A stretch of DNA of 10,591 nucleotides from DASYHS01 sp035998295 (GCF_035998295.1 NZ_DASYHS010000078.1:1-10591); one strand, 5' to 3'; shown: positions 1 to 6,870, counted from the first letter of the stretch. Numbers and translations are program-made. The notes: generated by a model not told the origin, from the letters alone.

Positions 1-250
1 CGGTCTGGCCGTTGGCGATGGAGTGCTCGACCAGGTGGGACAGCCAGGCCTCCAGGCGCTCGAACATGGCGGCGTGGCCGGTCTCGCGGGCGGCGGACAA
101 TGTGGCCACGCGCTCGCCCATGCCGGGCTCGGCCAGCAGCGCCTCGCCCGCGGCCGGGTCGGCGTAGCCGATCATCCGGGCCGCGGTGGCGGGGGTGGCG
201 CCGTTGGCGACCAAGCGGCAGAACAGTTCCTGGCGGGGGTCGAGCGTCAC
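1..250 (-). CDS. Phage terminase small-subunit-like protein, 5' part only (runs off the left edge)
   Basis: The first 83 residues are visible, starting at a GTG at 250-248. The start is supported by a strong ribosome binding site (AAGGAG, complement of 258-263) seven bases upstream. The N-terminus reads LDPRQELFCRLVANG, followed by an Ala/Thr-rich helix and a Gly-Tyr pair (ARMIGYADPAAGEALL). This resembles the N-terminal helix-turn-helix of small terminase subunits (Terminase_2 type, consensus like LTPkQerFv.eyl..gNAt.AAi.AGYs). In phages that domain binds packaging DNA. No other phage gene is visible, so this may be a lone domesticated or remnant gene. Family assignment rests on the N-terminal pattern alone; another small HTH protein is possible. 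The C-terminus lies outside the window. Confidence 0.6.
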   Translation of the reverse strand, partial: MTLDPRQELFCRLVANGATPATAARMIGYADPAAGEALLAEPGMGERVATLSAARETGHAAMFERLEAWLSHLVEHSIANGQT

Positions 251-279
251 GGGCCTGCTCCTTCCGATCGGGGAAGGGC

Positions 280-308
280 AGTATGGAACGAAAGCAGAAC
301 TTCGTCAA
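280..308 (-). promoter_or_regulatory. Sigma-70-like promoter for the terminase-like gene
   Basis: Read on the minus strand, TTGACG (complement of 303-308) lies 17 bases before CATACT (complement of 280-285). The -35 matches consensus at five of six positions and the -10 at four of six. The expected start point is about 20 bases before the AAGGAG site, giving a short normal leader. The element sits entirely in the 65-bp gap between the two minus-strand genes, so the terminase-like gene can be transcribed on its own. Confidence 0.55.
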
Positions 309-315
309 GCCGCCG

Positions 316-819
316 TCAGCGGCCGAGCGGCACCGTGAAGCTGAAGGTGAAGAGGTCGGAGCCGGTTTCGGACGAGGACATGCCGCCCTCCGTCATGTGG
401 AACCAGGCCGCGCCCAGCCGCAAGTCGTTGCCGAAATCGTAGGAGAGCTCGGCGCCGCCGCGCAGCTCCAGCGCCATGCCGGGCGAGGAGGCGTCGTTGG
501 TCGGCTGCCGGCCGGCAACGATGCTGGGCGTGAAGGAGAAGCTTTCGCCCACCGGAAGCTCGAGCCCGACCCCTACGCCGCCGGGGCGCGGCGTGGCGCC
601 GACCGGAGGAGCGAGCGCAGGCCCCGCCGACGGCAGCGCGTTCCAGTAGCCGAGCCGCGGCTCGAACTGCAGCTGGAGGGACGGCGTGCGTGCGTCGGGC
701 TGGATCTCGACCCAGCCCGTGTCGCCGATCAGGTACTCGTACTCGCTCGCCGCCGTCGCCGGACGGGAGACGAACGCGAGGCCGGCCACGGCGGACAGCA
801 GAACCAGCAAACCGCGCAC
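316..819 (-). CDS. PagL-like (lipid A 3-O-deacylase / acyloxyacyl hydrolase family) outer-membrane protein with altered active site
   Basis: The 167-residue protein has a signal peptide (hydrophobic residues 3-17, probable cleavage after ATA or ATAA near 23-24) and a C-terminal half of alternating beta strands ending in FTFSFTVPL, typical of small outer-membrane barrels. Residues 114-165 follow the PagL layout: MALELRGGAELSYDF, then LRLGAAWFH, then a Gly-containing turn and a last strand. PagL of Pseudomonas uses a His-Ser-Glu triad with His-x-Ser and the Glu 14 residues after the His. Here His141 is kept, but Thr143 and Asp155 hold the Ser and Glu places, and acidic residues replace the usual asparagines. 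Lipid A deacylase activity is therefore doubtful. The GTG start at 819 has GGGAG about ten bases upstream. The gene is 102 bp downstream of pip on the same strand. Confidence 0.65.
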   Translation of the reverse strand: MRGLLVLLSAVAGLAFVSRPATAASEYEYLIGDTGWVEIQPDARTPSLQLQFEPRLGYWNALPSAGPALAPPVGATPRPGGVGVGLELPVGESFSFTPSIVAGRQPTNDASSPGMALELRGGAELSYDFGNDLRLGAAWFHMTEGGMSSSETGSDLFTFSFTVPLGR

Positions 820-875
820 TTGCGGAACACTCCCGGAAACACGACGCCGCCCGAGCGGCCCCCGTCACAATCCGT

Positions 876-904
876 AATATACCGTGATCGGCTTCCATGT
901 TCCA
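876..904 (-). promoter_or_regulatory. Possible promoter for the PagL-like gene
   Basis: On the minus strand TGGAAC (complement of 899-904) precedes TATATT (complement of 876-881) by 17 bases. The -10 matches the sigma-70 consensus at five of six positions, while the -35 is poor (three of six). The spot is an AT-rich patch in an otherwise GC-rich 102-bp gap between pip and the PagL-like gene. An extracytoplasmic-function sigma factor reading the GGAAC is an alternative, but I see no matching -10 for it. Confidence 0.35.
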
Positions 905-921
905 GGAGTGCCGCGCGAGCG

Positions 922-1872
922 TCACCCGATGCGCTTGAATCGTTCCGTCGCCGCGACGAGGGCAGCCCGGACGCCCGGCTCCATCGCCGAATGGCCACCG
1001 TCGGGAACGACGACGTACTCCGCCTCGGGCCAAGCCCGGCGCAGCTCGTCGGCGGTCACGATCGGGCACACGATGTCGTAGCGGCCCTGGACGATCACGG
1101 TGGGGATGTGGCGGATCCGGTCGATGTCCCTCAGGAGCCTGTCCTCGGGCTCGAACAGGCCGTCGCGGAAGTAATGGGCCTCGATCCGGGCCAGCGACAG
1201 GGCGTGGTTGTCCTCGCCGGAGATCGAGACCAGCTCGGGGCTCGGCAGCAGGGTCGAGCACGCCCCCTCGTAGATGCTCCAGGTGCGGGCCGCGGCCATC
1301 CTGACGGCGGGATCGTCCGAGTTCAGGAGGCGGTGATAGGCCTCCAGCAGGTCGCCGCGCTCCTCGGCCGGGACGAAGCCCGCGAACCGCTCCCACGCCT
1401 CGGGATGGATCACCCGCATGGAGTAGAGGAACCAGTCGATCTCGCGCCGGCGCATCAGGAAGATGCCGCGCAGCACCAGGGCGAGGCAGCGTTCGGGGTG
1501 CGACTCGGCGTAGGCGAGCGCCAGCGTGCTCCCCCAGGAGCCGCCGAAGACGTGCCAGCGGTCGATCCCGAGTCGCGTGCGCAGCCGCTCCAGGTCGTCG
1601 ACGAGAAGCCCGGTCGTGTTCCGCCGGGTCTCGCCGAGCGGCGTGGACCGCCCGGCGCCCCGCTGGTCGAGGACGACGATGCGGTAATGGGACGGGTCGA
1701 AGAACCGCCTGTGGGTCGCCGACGCCCCCGCACCGGGCCCGCCGTGCAGGAACACCACCGGGACGCCGTGCGGGTTGCCGCTCTGCTCCCAGTAGATGGT
1801 ATGGATGTCGTCCACCGGCATGGTGCCGGTCTCGTAGGGCTCGATCGGGGGGAACAGCTCGATGCGCGGCAT
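922..1872 (-). CDS. pip: Proline iminopeptidase (alpha/beta hydrolase, peptidase family S33)
   Basis: This 316-residue cytoplasmic enzyme releases N-terminal proline from peptides (EC 3.4.11.5) and has the usual length of the family. All family motifs are present in order: HGGPGAG (43-49, oxyanion region), DQRGAGRS (69-76), the nucleophile elbow GGSWGS with Ser112, Asp266 in GRYDIVCP, and His294 in DGGHSAMEP. A cap domain fills about residues 135-240. The ATG at 1872 places the protein at the normal N-terminus (MPRIELFPPIEPYETGTM), although no convincing Shine-Dalgarno sequence precedes it. The next gene is divergent, with its most upstream possible ATG only five bases away. Substrate breadth cannot be told from sequence, but the assignment is firm. 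Confidence 0.95.
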   Translation of the reverse strand: MPRIELFPPIEPYETGTMPVDDIHTIYWEQSGNPHGVPVVFLHGGPGAGASATHRRFFDPSHYRIVVLDQRGAGRSTPLGETRRNTTGLLVDDLERLRTRLGIDRWHVFGGSWGSTLALAYAESHPERCLALVLRGIFLMRRREIDWFLYSMRVIHPEAWERFAGFVPAEERGDLLEAYHRLLNSDDPAVRMAAARTWSIYEGACSTLLPSPELVSISGEDNHALSLARIEAHYFRDGLFEPEDRLLRDIDRIRHIPTVIVQGRYDIVCPIVTADELRRAWPEAEYVVVPDGGHSAMEPGVRAALVAATERFKRIG

Positions 1873-1877
1873 CTTGA

Positions 1878-2732
1878 ATGCCCATGTCGATTTCGTGGCG
1901 CGCTAGTGTAGGAGAGCGGGCGCCTCCCGGCCAGACCGCGTTGAGCGCCGGCCTCCTGTGCCTGGGTATCCTGTACCTGGGCATCCTGTGCCTGGGGGGT
2001 CCGCTCCTGAGCGGCGCGGCGTCCGCGGAGCCGGCGGCGAAGGTCGCGGAGGTCGCGGACGGCGCCGCCGTGCTCGACGACGGGCGGCGGGTGCATCTCG
2101 CCGGGGTCCGCCTCCCTCCGCCGGGCTGGCCCCATGCGCAGGTGGCCGCGGCGGTGCTCCGCCGGCTGCTGGCGGGCCGGACCGTGACGCTGACGTGGCA
2201 GGCTCCTCCCGACCGCCATGGCCGCGTGCTCGCCCATCTGCGCCTGGAAGACGGCACCTGGGTGCAGGGCGCGCTGCTGGAAAGGGGTGTCGCACGCGTG
2301 CACACGACGCCGGCCACGCGCGAACTCGCGGCCGAGATGCTCGCGATCGAGCGCGAAGCCCGCCGGCGCCGCATCGGGCTGTGGCGGTACGACGCCTACC
2401 GGATCCATCCCGCCGACGGGGCCGGGCCGGCGGCCGGCACCTTCCAGCTCGTCCAGGGCGAGGTGGCCGCCGTGTCCCGGCGCGGACGCCGGGCCTATCT
2501 CAATTTCGGCCCGGACTGGCGCGACGACTTCACCGCCTCGATCCCCGCGTCGGCGCTGCCGGCCTTCCGCGACGCCGGGCTCGACCCGCTCGAGCTCGCC
2601 GGCCGCCGCATCCGCGTGCGCGGCTGGGTCCATCCGGTGAACGGCCCGGCGATCGAGCTGACGCATCCCGAGCAGATCGAGATCCTCGCCGACGGGGAGC
2701 CTCTTTACGACGGCGCACGCAGTCCCCATTGA
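1878..2732 (+). CDS. Exported staphylococcal-nuclease-fold protein with second OB-like domain, catalytic residues mostly lost
   Basis: Numbered from ATG 1878 (284 aa). A hydrophobic stretch at 22-47 followed by AASA-EP gives a signal peptide with likely cleavage after Ala50. Residues 54-172 follow the SNase (thermonuclease) fold: AKVAEVADG, VHLAGVRLP, DRHGRVLAHL, GTWVQGALLERGVARV, then a helix ending in GLW. Compared with S. aureus nuclease, Arg35 becomes His73, Asp21 Ala63, Asp40 Arg78 and Glu43 Pro81; only the Arg87 equivalent (Arg116) remains. Hydrolysis of nucleic acid is therefore unlikely. Residues 189-270 form a second domain (AYLNFGPDWRDDFTASIP, IRVRGWV, GPAIELTHPEQIEIL), probably OB-like. 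The start is uncertain: ATG 1878, ATG 1884 or TTG 1941, none with a good RBS. It probably leads an operon with the M48 protease 34 bp downstream. Confidence 0.8.
   Translation: MPMSISWRASVGERAPPGQTALSAGLLCLGILYLGILCLGGPLLSGAASAEPAAKVAEVADGAAVLDDGRRVHLAGVRLPPPGWPHAQVAAAVLRRLLAGRTVTLTWQAPPDRHGRVLAHLRLEDGTWVQGALLERGVARVHTTPATRELAAEMLAIEREARRRRIGLWRYDAYRIHPADGAGPAAGTFQLVQGEVAAVSRRGRRAYLNFGPDWRDDFTASIPASALPAFRDAGLDPLELAGRRIRVRGWVHPVNGPAIELTHPEQIEILADGEPLYDGARSPH
1955..1999 (+). repeat. Three tandem 15-bp units inside the signal peptide of the SNase-like gene
   Basis: The units are CCTGTGCCTGGGTAT, CCTGTACCTGGGCAT and CCTGTGCCTGGGGGG. They encode the repeated hydrophobic pattern Cys/Tyr-Leu-Gly-Ile-Leu in the core of the signal peptide. 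Because the unit is a multiple of three, a gain or loss would lengthen or shorten the hydrophobic core without a frameshift. Confidence 0.85.
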
Positions 2733-2766
2733 AAGGCGACACCCGAGCGCTGCGCGGACGGAACCG

Positions 2767-4272
2767 ATGAGCCTCCCACCCTCCCCCACACGCCCGTCGC
2801 CGGGACGCCGGCTGCGGGCCGCCGTCGCCGGCGCCGCGATGGCGGCGCTTGCCGGATGCGCCGTCAACCCGGCCACCGGCGGGTCGCAGTTCACGCTGGT
2901 GTCGCCGGCACAGGACGCGGCGCTGGGAGCGCGCGAGCACCCGAAGGTCCTTGCCGAGTACGGCGGCGAGTACGCGGACCCGGAGGTCCGGGCACTCGTC
3001 GACCGCGTGGGCCGCCGGATCGCCGCCGCCAGCGCGCGGCCCGACGTCGACTACACCTTCACGGTGCTGGACAGCCCGATCGCCAACGCCTTCGCGCTGC
3101 CCGGCGGCTACGTCTACGTGACGCGCGGCCTGCTCGCCATCGTCGGGGACGAGGCGGAACTGGCCGCCGTGCTCGGCCACGAGATCGCCCATGTCGCGGC
3201 CCGCCATTCCGCGGCGCGCGCCACCCAGAGCACGATCGCCCAGGTGGCGCTGGTCGGCCTGGCGGTGGTCGGCCTCGGCCCCATCGCGGGCCAGGCGGCC
3301 GGGACCACGGCGGAGCTTCTTCTCAAGGGGTACAGCCGCGGCCACGAGCTGGAAGCGGACGCGATCGGCATGCGCTACCTGACGGCGGCCGGCTACGACC
3401 CGTGGGCCGTGGTCGACTTCCTGCAGACGATGCAGCGCGACGCGGAGCTGAAGGCCGCCCTGGCCGGGCGCCGGCCGGATTCGGAACAGATCGGCCAGTG
3501 GCTGTCGAGCCATCCCCAGACGGAGGAGCGGGTCGCCCGGGCGTCGGCGCTGGCGCGCGACGCTGCCGCCGGCGCCGAGGGTGCCGCCGCCGGCAGCGAG
3601 CGGGGGCGCGACGCCTTCCTCGACGCGGTCGACGGCATGATCTTCGGGGACACGGCGGAACAGGGCTTCGTCCGCGGCCGGACCTTCTTCCACCCCGTGC
3701 TCGGGTTCCGGTTCGACGTGCCCGAGGGCTTCCGTATCGTCAACGGCGCGGACCAGGTGATCGCGGCCGGGCCGGACGGGTCGGCCATCATCTTCGATGC
3801 CGATCGGGTCCCGCCGGTGCGCGACGTTGCCGACTACCTGGCCGACGACTGGGGCGCGCGCATGGCGCTCGGCCGCGTCGAGAGGATCGAGGTCAACGGG
3901 ATGCCGGCGGCGACCGCGGTCGCCGAGGCGCGGCTGGGCGGGACGCCGGTGGATGCCCGCCTTCTCGCGATCCGCTTCGGGCCGGACAGGATCTACCGCT
4001 TCGTCTTCGCCACCCCCAAGGGGCTGACCGGGGCCATGAACCTGGCGCTGCGCGAGACGAGCTACAGCTTCCGGCGGCTGGAGCCGGCCGAGACGCGGGA
4101 CCTCGCGCCGCTGCGGATCGAGGTCCGGACGGTCCGCCCCGGGGACACCCTGGAAAGCCTAGCGGCCGGGCTGCCGCTGGAGGGGATGGCGGTCGAGCGG
4201 CTGGCCGTCCTCAACGGCATCGCCCCCGGGACGCCGCTGGAACCGGGACGCAGGATCAAGCTGATCCGGTGA
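2767..4272 (+). CDS. M48-family zinc metalloprotease lipoprotein with LysM-like C-terminus (BepA-like)
   Basis: The 501-residue protein begins with a twin-Arg-containing n-region and a lipobox LAGC with Cys31, predicting a lipid-anchored periplasmic enzyme. The M48 domain (about 45-265) carries HEIAH at 138-142 (zinc ligands His138 and His142, catalytic Glu139) and HELEAD at 193-198, where Glu194 is the likely third ligand. A central region (305-436) with FFHPVLGFRFDVPEGF resembles the extra domain often joined to such proteases. Residues 452-501 (VRTVRPGDTLESLA ... VLNGI ... LEPGRRIKLI) match a LysM peptidoglycan-binding module. Relatives such as BepA/YfgC help outer-membrane protein assembly and degrade misfolded ones; that role is inferred. 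The RBS is weak (GGACGGA). The 34- and 37-bp gaps on either side suggest an operon. Confidence 0.92.
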   Translation: MSLPPSPTRPSPGRRLRAAVAGAAMAALAGCAVNPATGGSQFTLVSPAQDAALGAREHPKVLAEYGGEYADPEVRALVDRVGRRIAAASARPDVDYTFTVLDSPIANAFALPGGYVYVTRGLLAIVGDEAELAAVLGHEIAHVAARHSAARATQSTIAQVALVGLAVVGLGPIAGQAAGTTAELLLKGYSRGHELEADAIGMRYLTAAGYDPWAVVDFLQTMQRDAELKAALAGRRPDSEQIGQWLSSHPQTEERVARASALARDAAAGAEGAAAGSERGRDAFLDAVDGMIFGDTAEQGFVRGRTFFHPVLGFRFDVPEGFRIVNGADQVIAAGPDGSAIIFDADRVPPVRDVADYLADDWGARMALGRVERIEVNGMPAATAVAEARLGGTPVDARLLAIRFGPDRIYRFVFATPKGLTGAMNLALRETSYSFRRLEPAETRDLAPLRIEVRTVRPGDTLESLAAGLPLEGMAVERLAVLNGIAPGTPLEPGRRIKLIR

Positions 4273-4309
4273 TTGCCGCGCAACGACCGCTGCGGATAGT
4301 GTCCCGGCC

Positions 4310-6181
4310 ATGAGCGACGCACCATCCCCTGGCCCGCCACTGCCCGGCGCACCACTGCCCAGCCAGACGCCCGCCCGGCGGCGCAGGCCCCTGCGCCTGC
4401 CGATCTCGGCCGTGCTGATGGCCGGCTTCGGCGGGCTGATGCTGGCCGCGGTGGCGGCGGTGCTGGCGCTCGGCCTGCTGAGCGCCGGCCGGAACACCTT
4501 CACCCTGCTCAACGACAAGGCCGACCTCGCGCTCAAGAGCGTGGTCGTCCGGGTGCGCCACCAGCTCGAGCCGGCACGCGACCAGAGCACGTTCCTCGCG
4601 CGCCTGATCGAGACCGGGGGCCTCGACGTCGGGGACCCGGTGCGGCTCGCCGACACGCTGCGCGGCGCGCTCGCGGCGACGCCCCACATCTCGAGCATCG
4701 GCTTCATCGGCCCGACCCGCGAATCGCTGTGGATCAGCCGCTTCTCCGGGGAGCTGCGCACGGACTGGGTCGATCTCGGCGCATCGGAGGAGATGCGCAT
4801 GGCGATCGAGGAGACGAGCCGGCGGGAGGGGCCGCATTGGGCGCCGCCGGTCTGGGCGGCGGAGCTCGGCACCACGCTGCTGAGCCTGCGCACGCCGGTG
4901 CGCAAGGACGGCAAGTTCCTGGGCATGCTGATGGCGACGGTCACGGTCGGCGACCTCTCGGCCTTCCTGTCGGAGCTGTTCGTCGACGACAACCTCAACG
5001 CCTTCGTCCTCTACGACCGCGACCACGTCCTGGCCCACCAGAACCTGCGCTTCCTGGACCGGGACCTCTCGCGCCAGCCGGACGGCATGCCGCTGCCGCT
5101 GATCGAACAGGTGGACGACCCGGTGCTGGCGAGCCTGTGGCGCAGCGCGCAGCCGGGCTCGGACCTCAAGAACCAGACCGAGGCGCGGATCGTCGAGGTC
5201 GGTGGGGACAGCTACGTGTTCCTGCTGCGCACGATCGAGGGGTTCGGGACCCAGCCCTGGATCGTCGGCATCAACTTCCGCTCCGAGGAGGTCGGGGGCG
5301 AGGTCCGCCGCCTGCTGATCACGGGCTGGTCGGGCGTCGGCATCCTGCTGCTGAGCGTCGGGGCGGCGCTGCTGGTCGGCCGCAAGATCAGCCGGCCGAT
5401 CGCCCGGCTCGCCGGGGCGGCCGCGAGCGTCGGCGCGCTCGACCTGCGCCATGCGCCGACCCTGCCCGACAGCCGGTTCCGCGAGCTGGGCGAGGCGGCC
5501 GAGGCGTTCAACCGCATGGTCGCGGGGCTGCGCTGGTTCGAGACCTATGTCCCCAAGGGCCTCGTGCTCAGGCTGATCCGGCACGGCGCGGCCGACGGCA
5601 TCGCATCGGAGGAACGCGTCGTCACGGTGATGTTCAGCGACATCCGCGGCTTCAGCGCGCTCGCCGAGGATCTCGGCCCGGCCGAGACCGCGCTGCTGCT
5701 GAACCGGCATTTCACGCTGGTCTCGTCCTGCATCGAGGCCGAGGGCGGGACGGTCGACAAGTTCATCGGCGACGCCGTGATGGCGTTCTGGGGCGCGCCC
5801 GAGGAGCAGCCCGACCATGCCGCCCGGGCATTGCGCGCGGCGCGCGCCATCGCGGCCGTGCTCGCCGGCTCGAACGCGGAGCGCGCCGCGGCGGGGGAGC
5901 CGCCCGTGCATATCCGCATCGGGCTGCACACCGGACCCGTCGTCGTCGGCAACATCGGCTCGGCGAGCCGGATCAACTACACGATCGTCGGCGATACCGT
6001 GAACGTGGCGCAGCGCATCGAGGAACTCGGCTCCCGGGTCCGCGATCCCGGCGAGGCGACGATCCTCGTCAGCGCCGCCACAGTCGAGGCCGCGGGACAG
6101 GGACCGGACCTCGACGGGATCGGCCCGCACGGACTGCGCGGCCGCAGCGGCCCCGTCGATATCTTCCGGCTGCGGCCCTAG
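4310..6181 (+). CDS. Receptor-type class III adenylate cyclase (periplasmic sensor, HAMP, cyclase domain)
   Basis: The 623-residue protein has a Pro-rich cytoplasmic N-terminus, a first membrane helix (about 33-58), a periplasmic region (about 60-335) with the look of a dCache sensor, a second helix (337-357), a HAMP linker (358-410) and a catalytic domain (about 433-580). Both metal-binding aspartates are present (Asp444 in MFSDIRGFS, Asp488 in KFIGDAVMAFWG). So are the transition-state Asn565 and Arg569 in GDTVNVAQR. Lys484 and Thr558 occupy the base-selecting places, which is the Lys/Thr pair of CyaC-type adenylate cyclases, so cAMP is the predicted product. No residue expected for catalysis is missing. 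The ligand is unknown. The RBS is poor, in keeping with the weak sites of its two upstream neighbours. Confidence 0.92.
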   Translation: MSDAPSPGPPLPGAPLPSQTPARRRRPLRLPISAVLMAGFGGLMLAAVAAVLALGLLSAGRNTFTLLNDKADLALKSVVVRVRHQLEPARDQSTFLARLIETGGLDVGDPVRLADTLRGALAATPHISSIGFIGPTRESLWISRFSGELRTDWVDLGASEEMRMAIEETSRREGPHWAPPVWAAELGTTLLSLRTPVRKDGKFLGMLMATVTVGDLSAFLSELFVDDNLNAFVLYDRDHVLAHQNLRFLDRDLSRQPDGMPLPLIEQVDDPVLASLWRSAQPGSDLKNQTEARIVEVGGDSYVFLLRTIEGFGTQPWIVGINFRSEEVGGEVRRLLITGWSGVGILLLSVGAALLVGRKISRPIARLAGAAASVGALDLRHAPTLPDSRFRELGEAAEAFNRMVAGLRWFETYVPKGLVLRLIRHGAADGIASEERVVTVMFSDIRGFSALAEDLGPAETALLLNRHFTLVSSCIEAEGGTVDKFIGDAVMAFWGAPEEQPDHAARALRAARAIAAVLAGSNAERAAAGEPPVHIRIGLHTGPVVVGNIGSASRINYTIVGDTVNVAQRIEELGSRVRDPGEATILVSAATVEAAGQGPDLDGIGPHGLRGRSGPVDIFRLRP

Positions 6182-6208
6182 GCGTTTTCCGGACGCGCCG
6201 GAAACGCC
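6181..6208. terminator. Hairpin directly after the cyclase stop codon
   Basis: GGCGTTTTCCGG pairs with CCGGAAACGCC across a five-base loop, with a single bulged T. It starts at the last base of the cyclase stop codon. There is no T tract, so termination strength is uncertain. The same stem recurs at 6868-6892, so this may be part of a repeat element rather than a dedicated terminator. Confidence 0.55.
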
Positions 6209-6209
6209 T

Positions 6210-6280
6210 GGGGATTTCGTGTTCCTCAGGCGCCGGCGCCGCTCCGTGGCTCGGCTTTCGCCCCTGGCGGAGAGGGGGCG
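6210..6280 (+). repeat. 71-bp direct repeat, copy 1
   Basis: This block (beginning GGGGATTTCGTGTTCCTCAG) matches 6800-6870 without gaps at 64 of 71 positions. It contains a GGCGCCGGCGCC-like palindrome and a closing hairpin (CGCCCCT ... AGGGGGCG). It is non-coding: the open frames across it are only by-products of the GC-rich repeat. Confidence 0.9.
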
Positions 6281-6292
6281 CGGTCGCGCCCC
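6275..6292. terminator. GC-rich hairpin between the cyclase and the DUF6463-like gene
   Basis: GGGGCGCG and CGCGCCCC are perfect complements around GT. The hairpin ends six bases beyond the stop codon of the minus-strand DUF6463-like gene and overlaps the end of repeat copy 1. It could end transcription from either side, although no T run follows on either strand. Confidence 0.45.
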
Positions 6293-6297
6293 TGGGA

Positions 6298-6702
6298 TCA
6301 GGCTGCGGCTGTTCGCCGGTCAGGCTCCCTCCGGGCCCATAGCCCCAGGGACACCAGCAACGCGAGCGGAAAGCCGCTCGGCGGCATCAGGAATGTGCCG
6401 ACCAGGGACCAGCCAATGATCCCCAGAATCACTGCCCGTGGCGCCGACCATCCGCGGTTGTCGATCCAGAGCAGAAGGTAGCCCAGGCCAATAAGCGGCA
6501 AGGCGAAACTGCCGAAGCTGGACCAGAAGGCGAAACCACTCAGCACCAAGGGCCGTGACTGTTGAGCAACAGGCGCCCAGTGCTCGAAGGTCCACAGAAT
6601 TCCCCGGCTCCAGCCAAGCGCATAACCTGCGGCGTCCACCCCGAGAACGAGGAGATGGAGCACGCCTAACACGATCAGGCCGAAGCAGGAGGCTCTGTAC
6701 AT
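6298..6702 (-). CDS. Small four-helix membrane protein, DUF6463-like
   Basis: The 134-residue protein has about four membrane helices (4-26, 53-80, 89-105, 108-123), with His16 in the first and a MPPSGF motif at 106-111. That pattern and the length recall the DUF6463 family, whose function is not known to me. The ATG at 6702 is preceded by GAGG about six bases upstream, a reasonable RBS. The gene is visibly less GC-rich than its neighbours (about 63% in a sample segment) and lies between two copies of a 71-bp repeat, which suggests it was inserted or acquired. An operator-like palindrome sits about 30 bases upstream of the start. Family members are, as I recall, often next to TetR-type regulators, but none is here. 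Confidence 0.75.
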   Translation of the reverse strand: MYRASCFGLIVLGVLHLLVLGVDAAGYALGWSRGILWTFEHWAPVAQQSRPLVLSGFAFWSSFGSFALPLIGLGYLLLWIDNRGWSAPRAVILGIIGWSLVGTFLMPPSGFPLALLVSLGLWARREPDRRTAAA

Positions 6703-6731
6703 TTCGCACCTCGAATCGGATTACCGCCCCT

Positions 6732-6748
6732 CCATACACCGTGTATGG
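6732..6748. promoter_or_regulatory. Perfect 17-bp palindrome, candidate TetR-type operator
   Basis: CCATACAC-C-GTGTATGG is a perfect inverted repeat with 8-bp arms around one base, centred 38 bp upstream of the DUF6463-like start. Its size and the ATACAC/GTGTAT arms are typical of operators of dimeric repressors such as TetR family members. It overlaps where the promoter of that gene must lie. No regulator gene adjoins it in this window. Confidence 0.6.
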
Positions 6749-6799
6749 AAATGAGGGAAGCTTCGCCGGGTGTGGCGAGCGCCACCAAGTTGCTGCGCC

Positions 6800-6870
6800 G
6801 GGGATTTCATGTTCCTCAGCCGCCGGCGCCACTCCGTGGCTCGGCTTTCGCCCCTCGCCGGGCGGGGGCG
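6800..6870 (+). repeat. 71-bp direct repeat, copy 2
   Basis: This is the second copy of the block at 6210-6280, 590 bp downstream and in the same orientation, with seven substitutions. Several changes fall in the closing hairpin (CGCCCCTCGCC ... CGGGGGCG), whose pairing is kept. Non-coding. Confidence 0.9.

Noticed and set aside
1955..1999. Possible CRISPR-like repeat
   Set aside because: Units are contiguous, 15 bp, without spacers, and code in frame for a signal peptide.
305..2374. Very long minus-strand open frame across pip and the PagL-like gene
   Set aside because: It overlaps two well-supported genes in another frame, its translation is Arg/Pro/Ala-rich with no domain, and such frames are expected at this GC content.
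4256..6130. 624-codon frame antisense to the cyclase
   Set aside because: The cyclase on the other strand has every catalytic motif; the antisense translation is low-complexity and without motifs.
6210..6280. Short protein-like translations of the 71-bp repeat
   Set aside because: Both copies give similar Arg-rich peptides only because the DNA repeats; there is no RBS-led start and no gene-like context.
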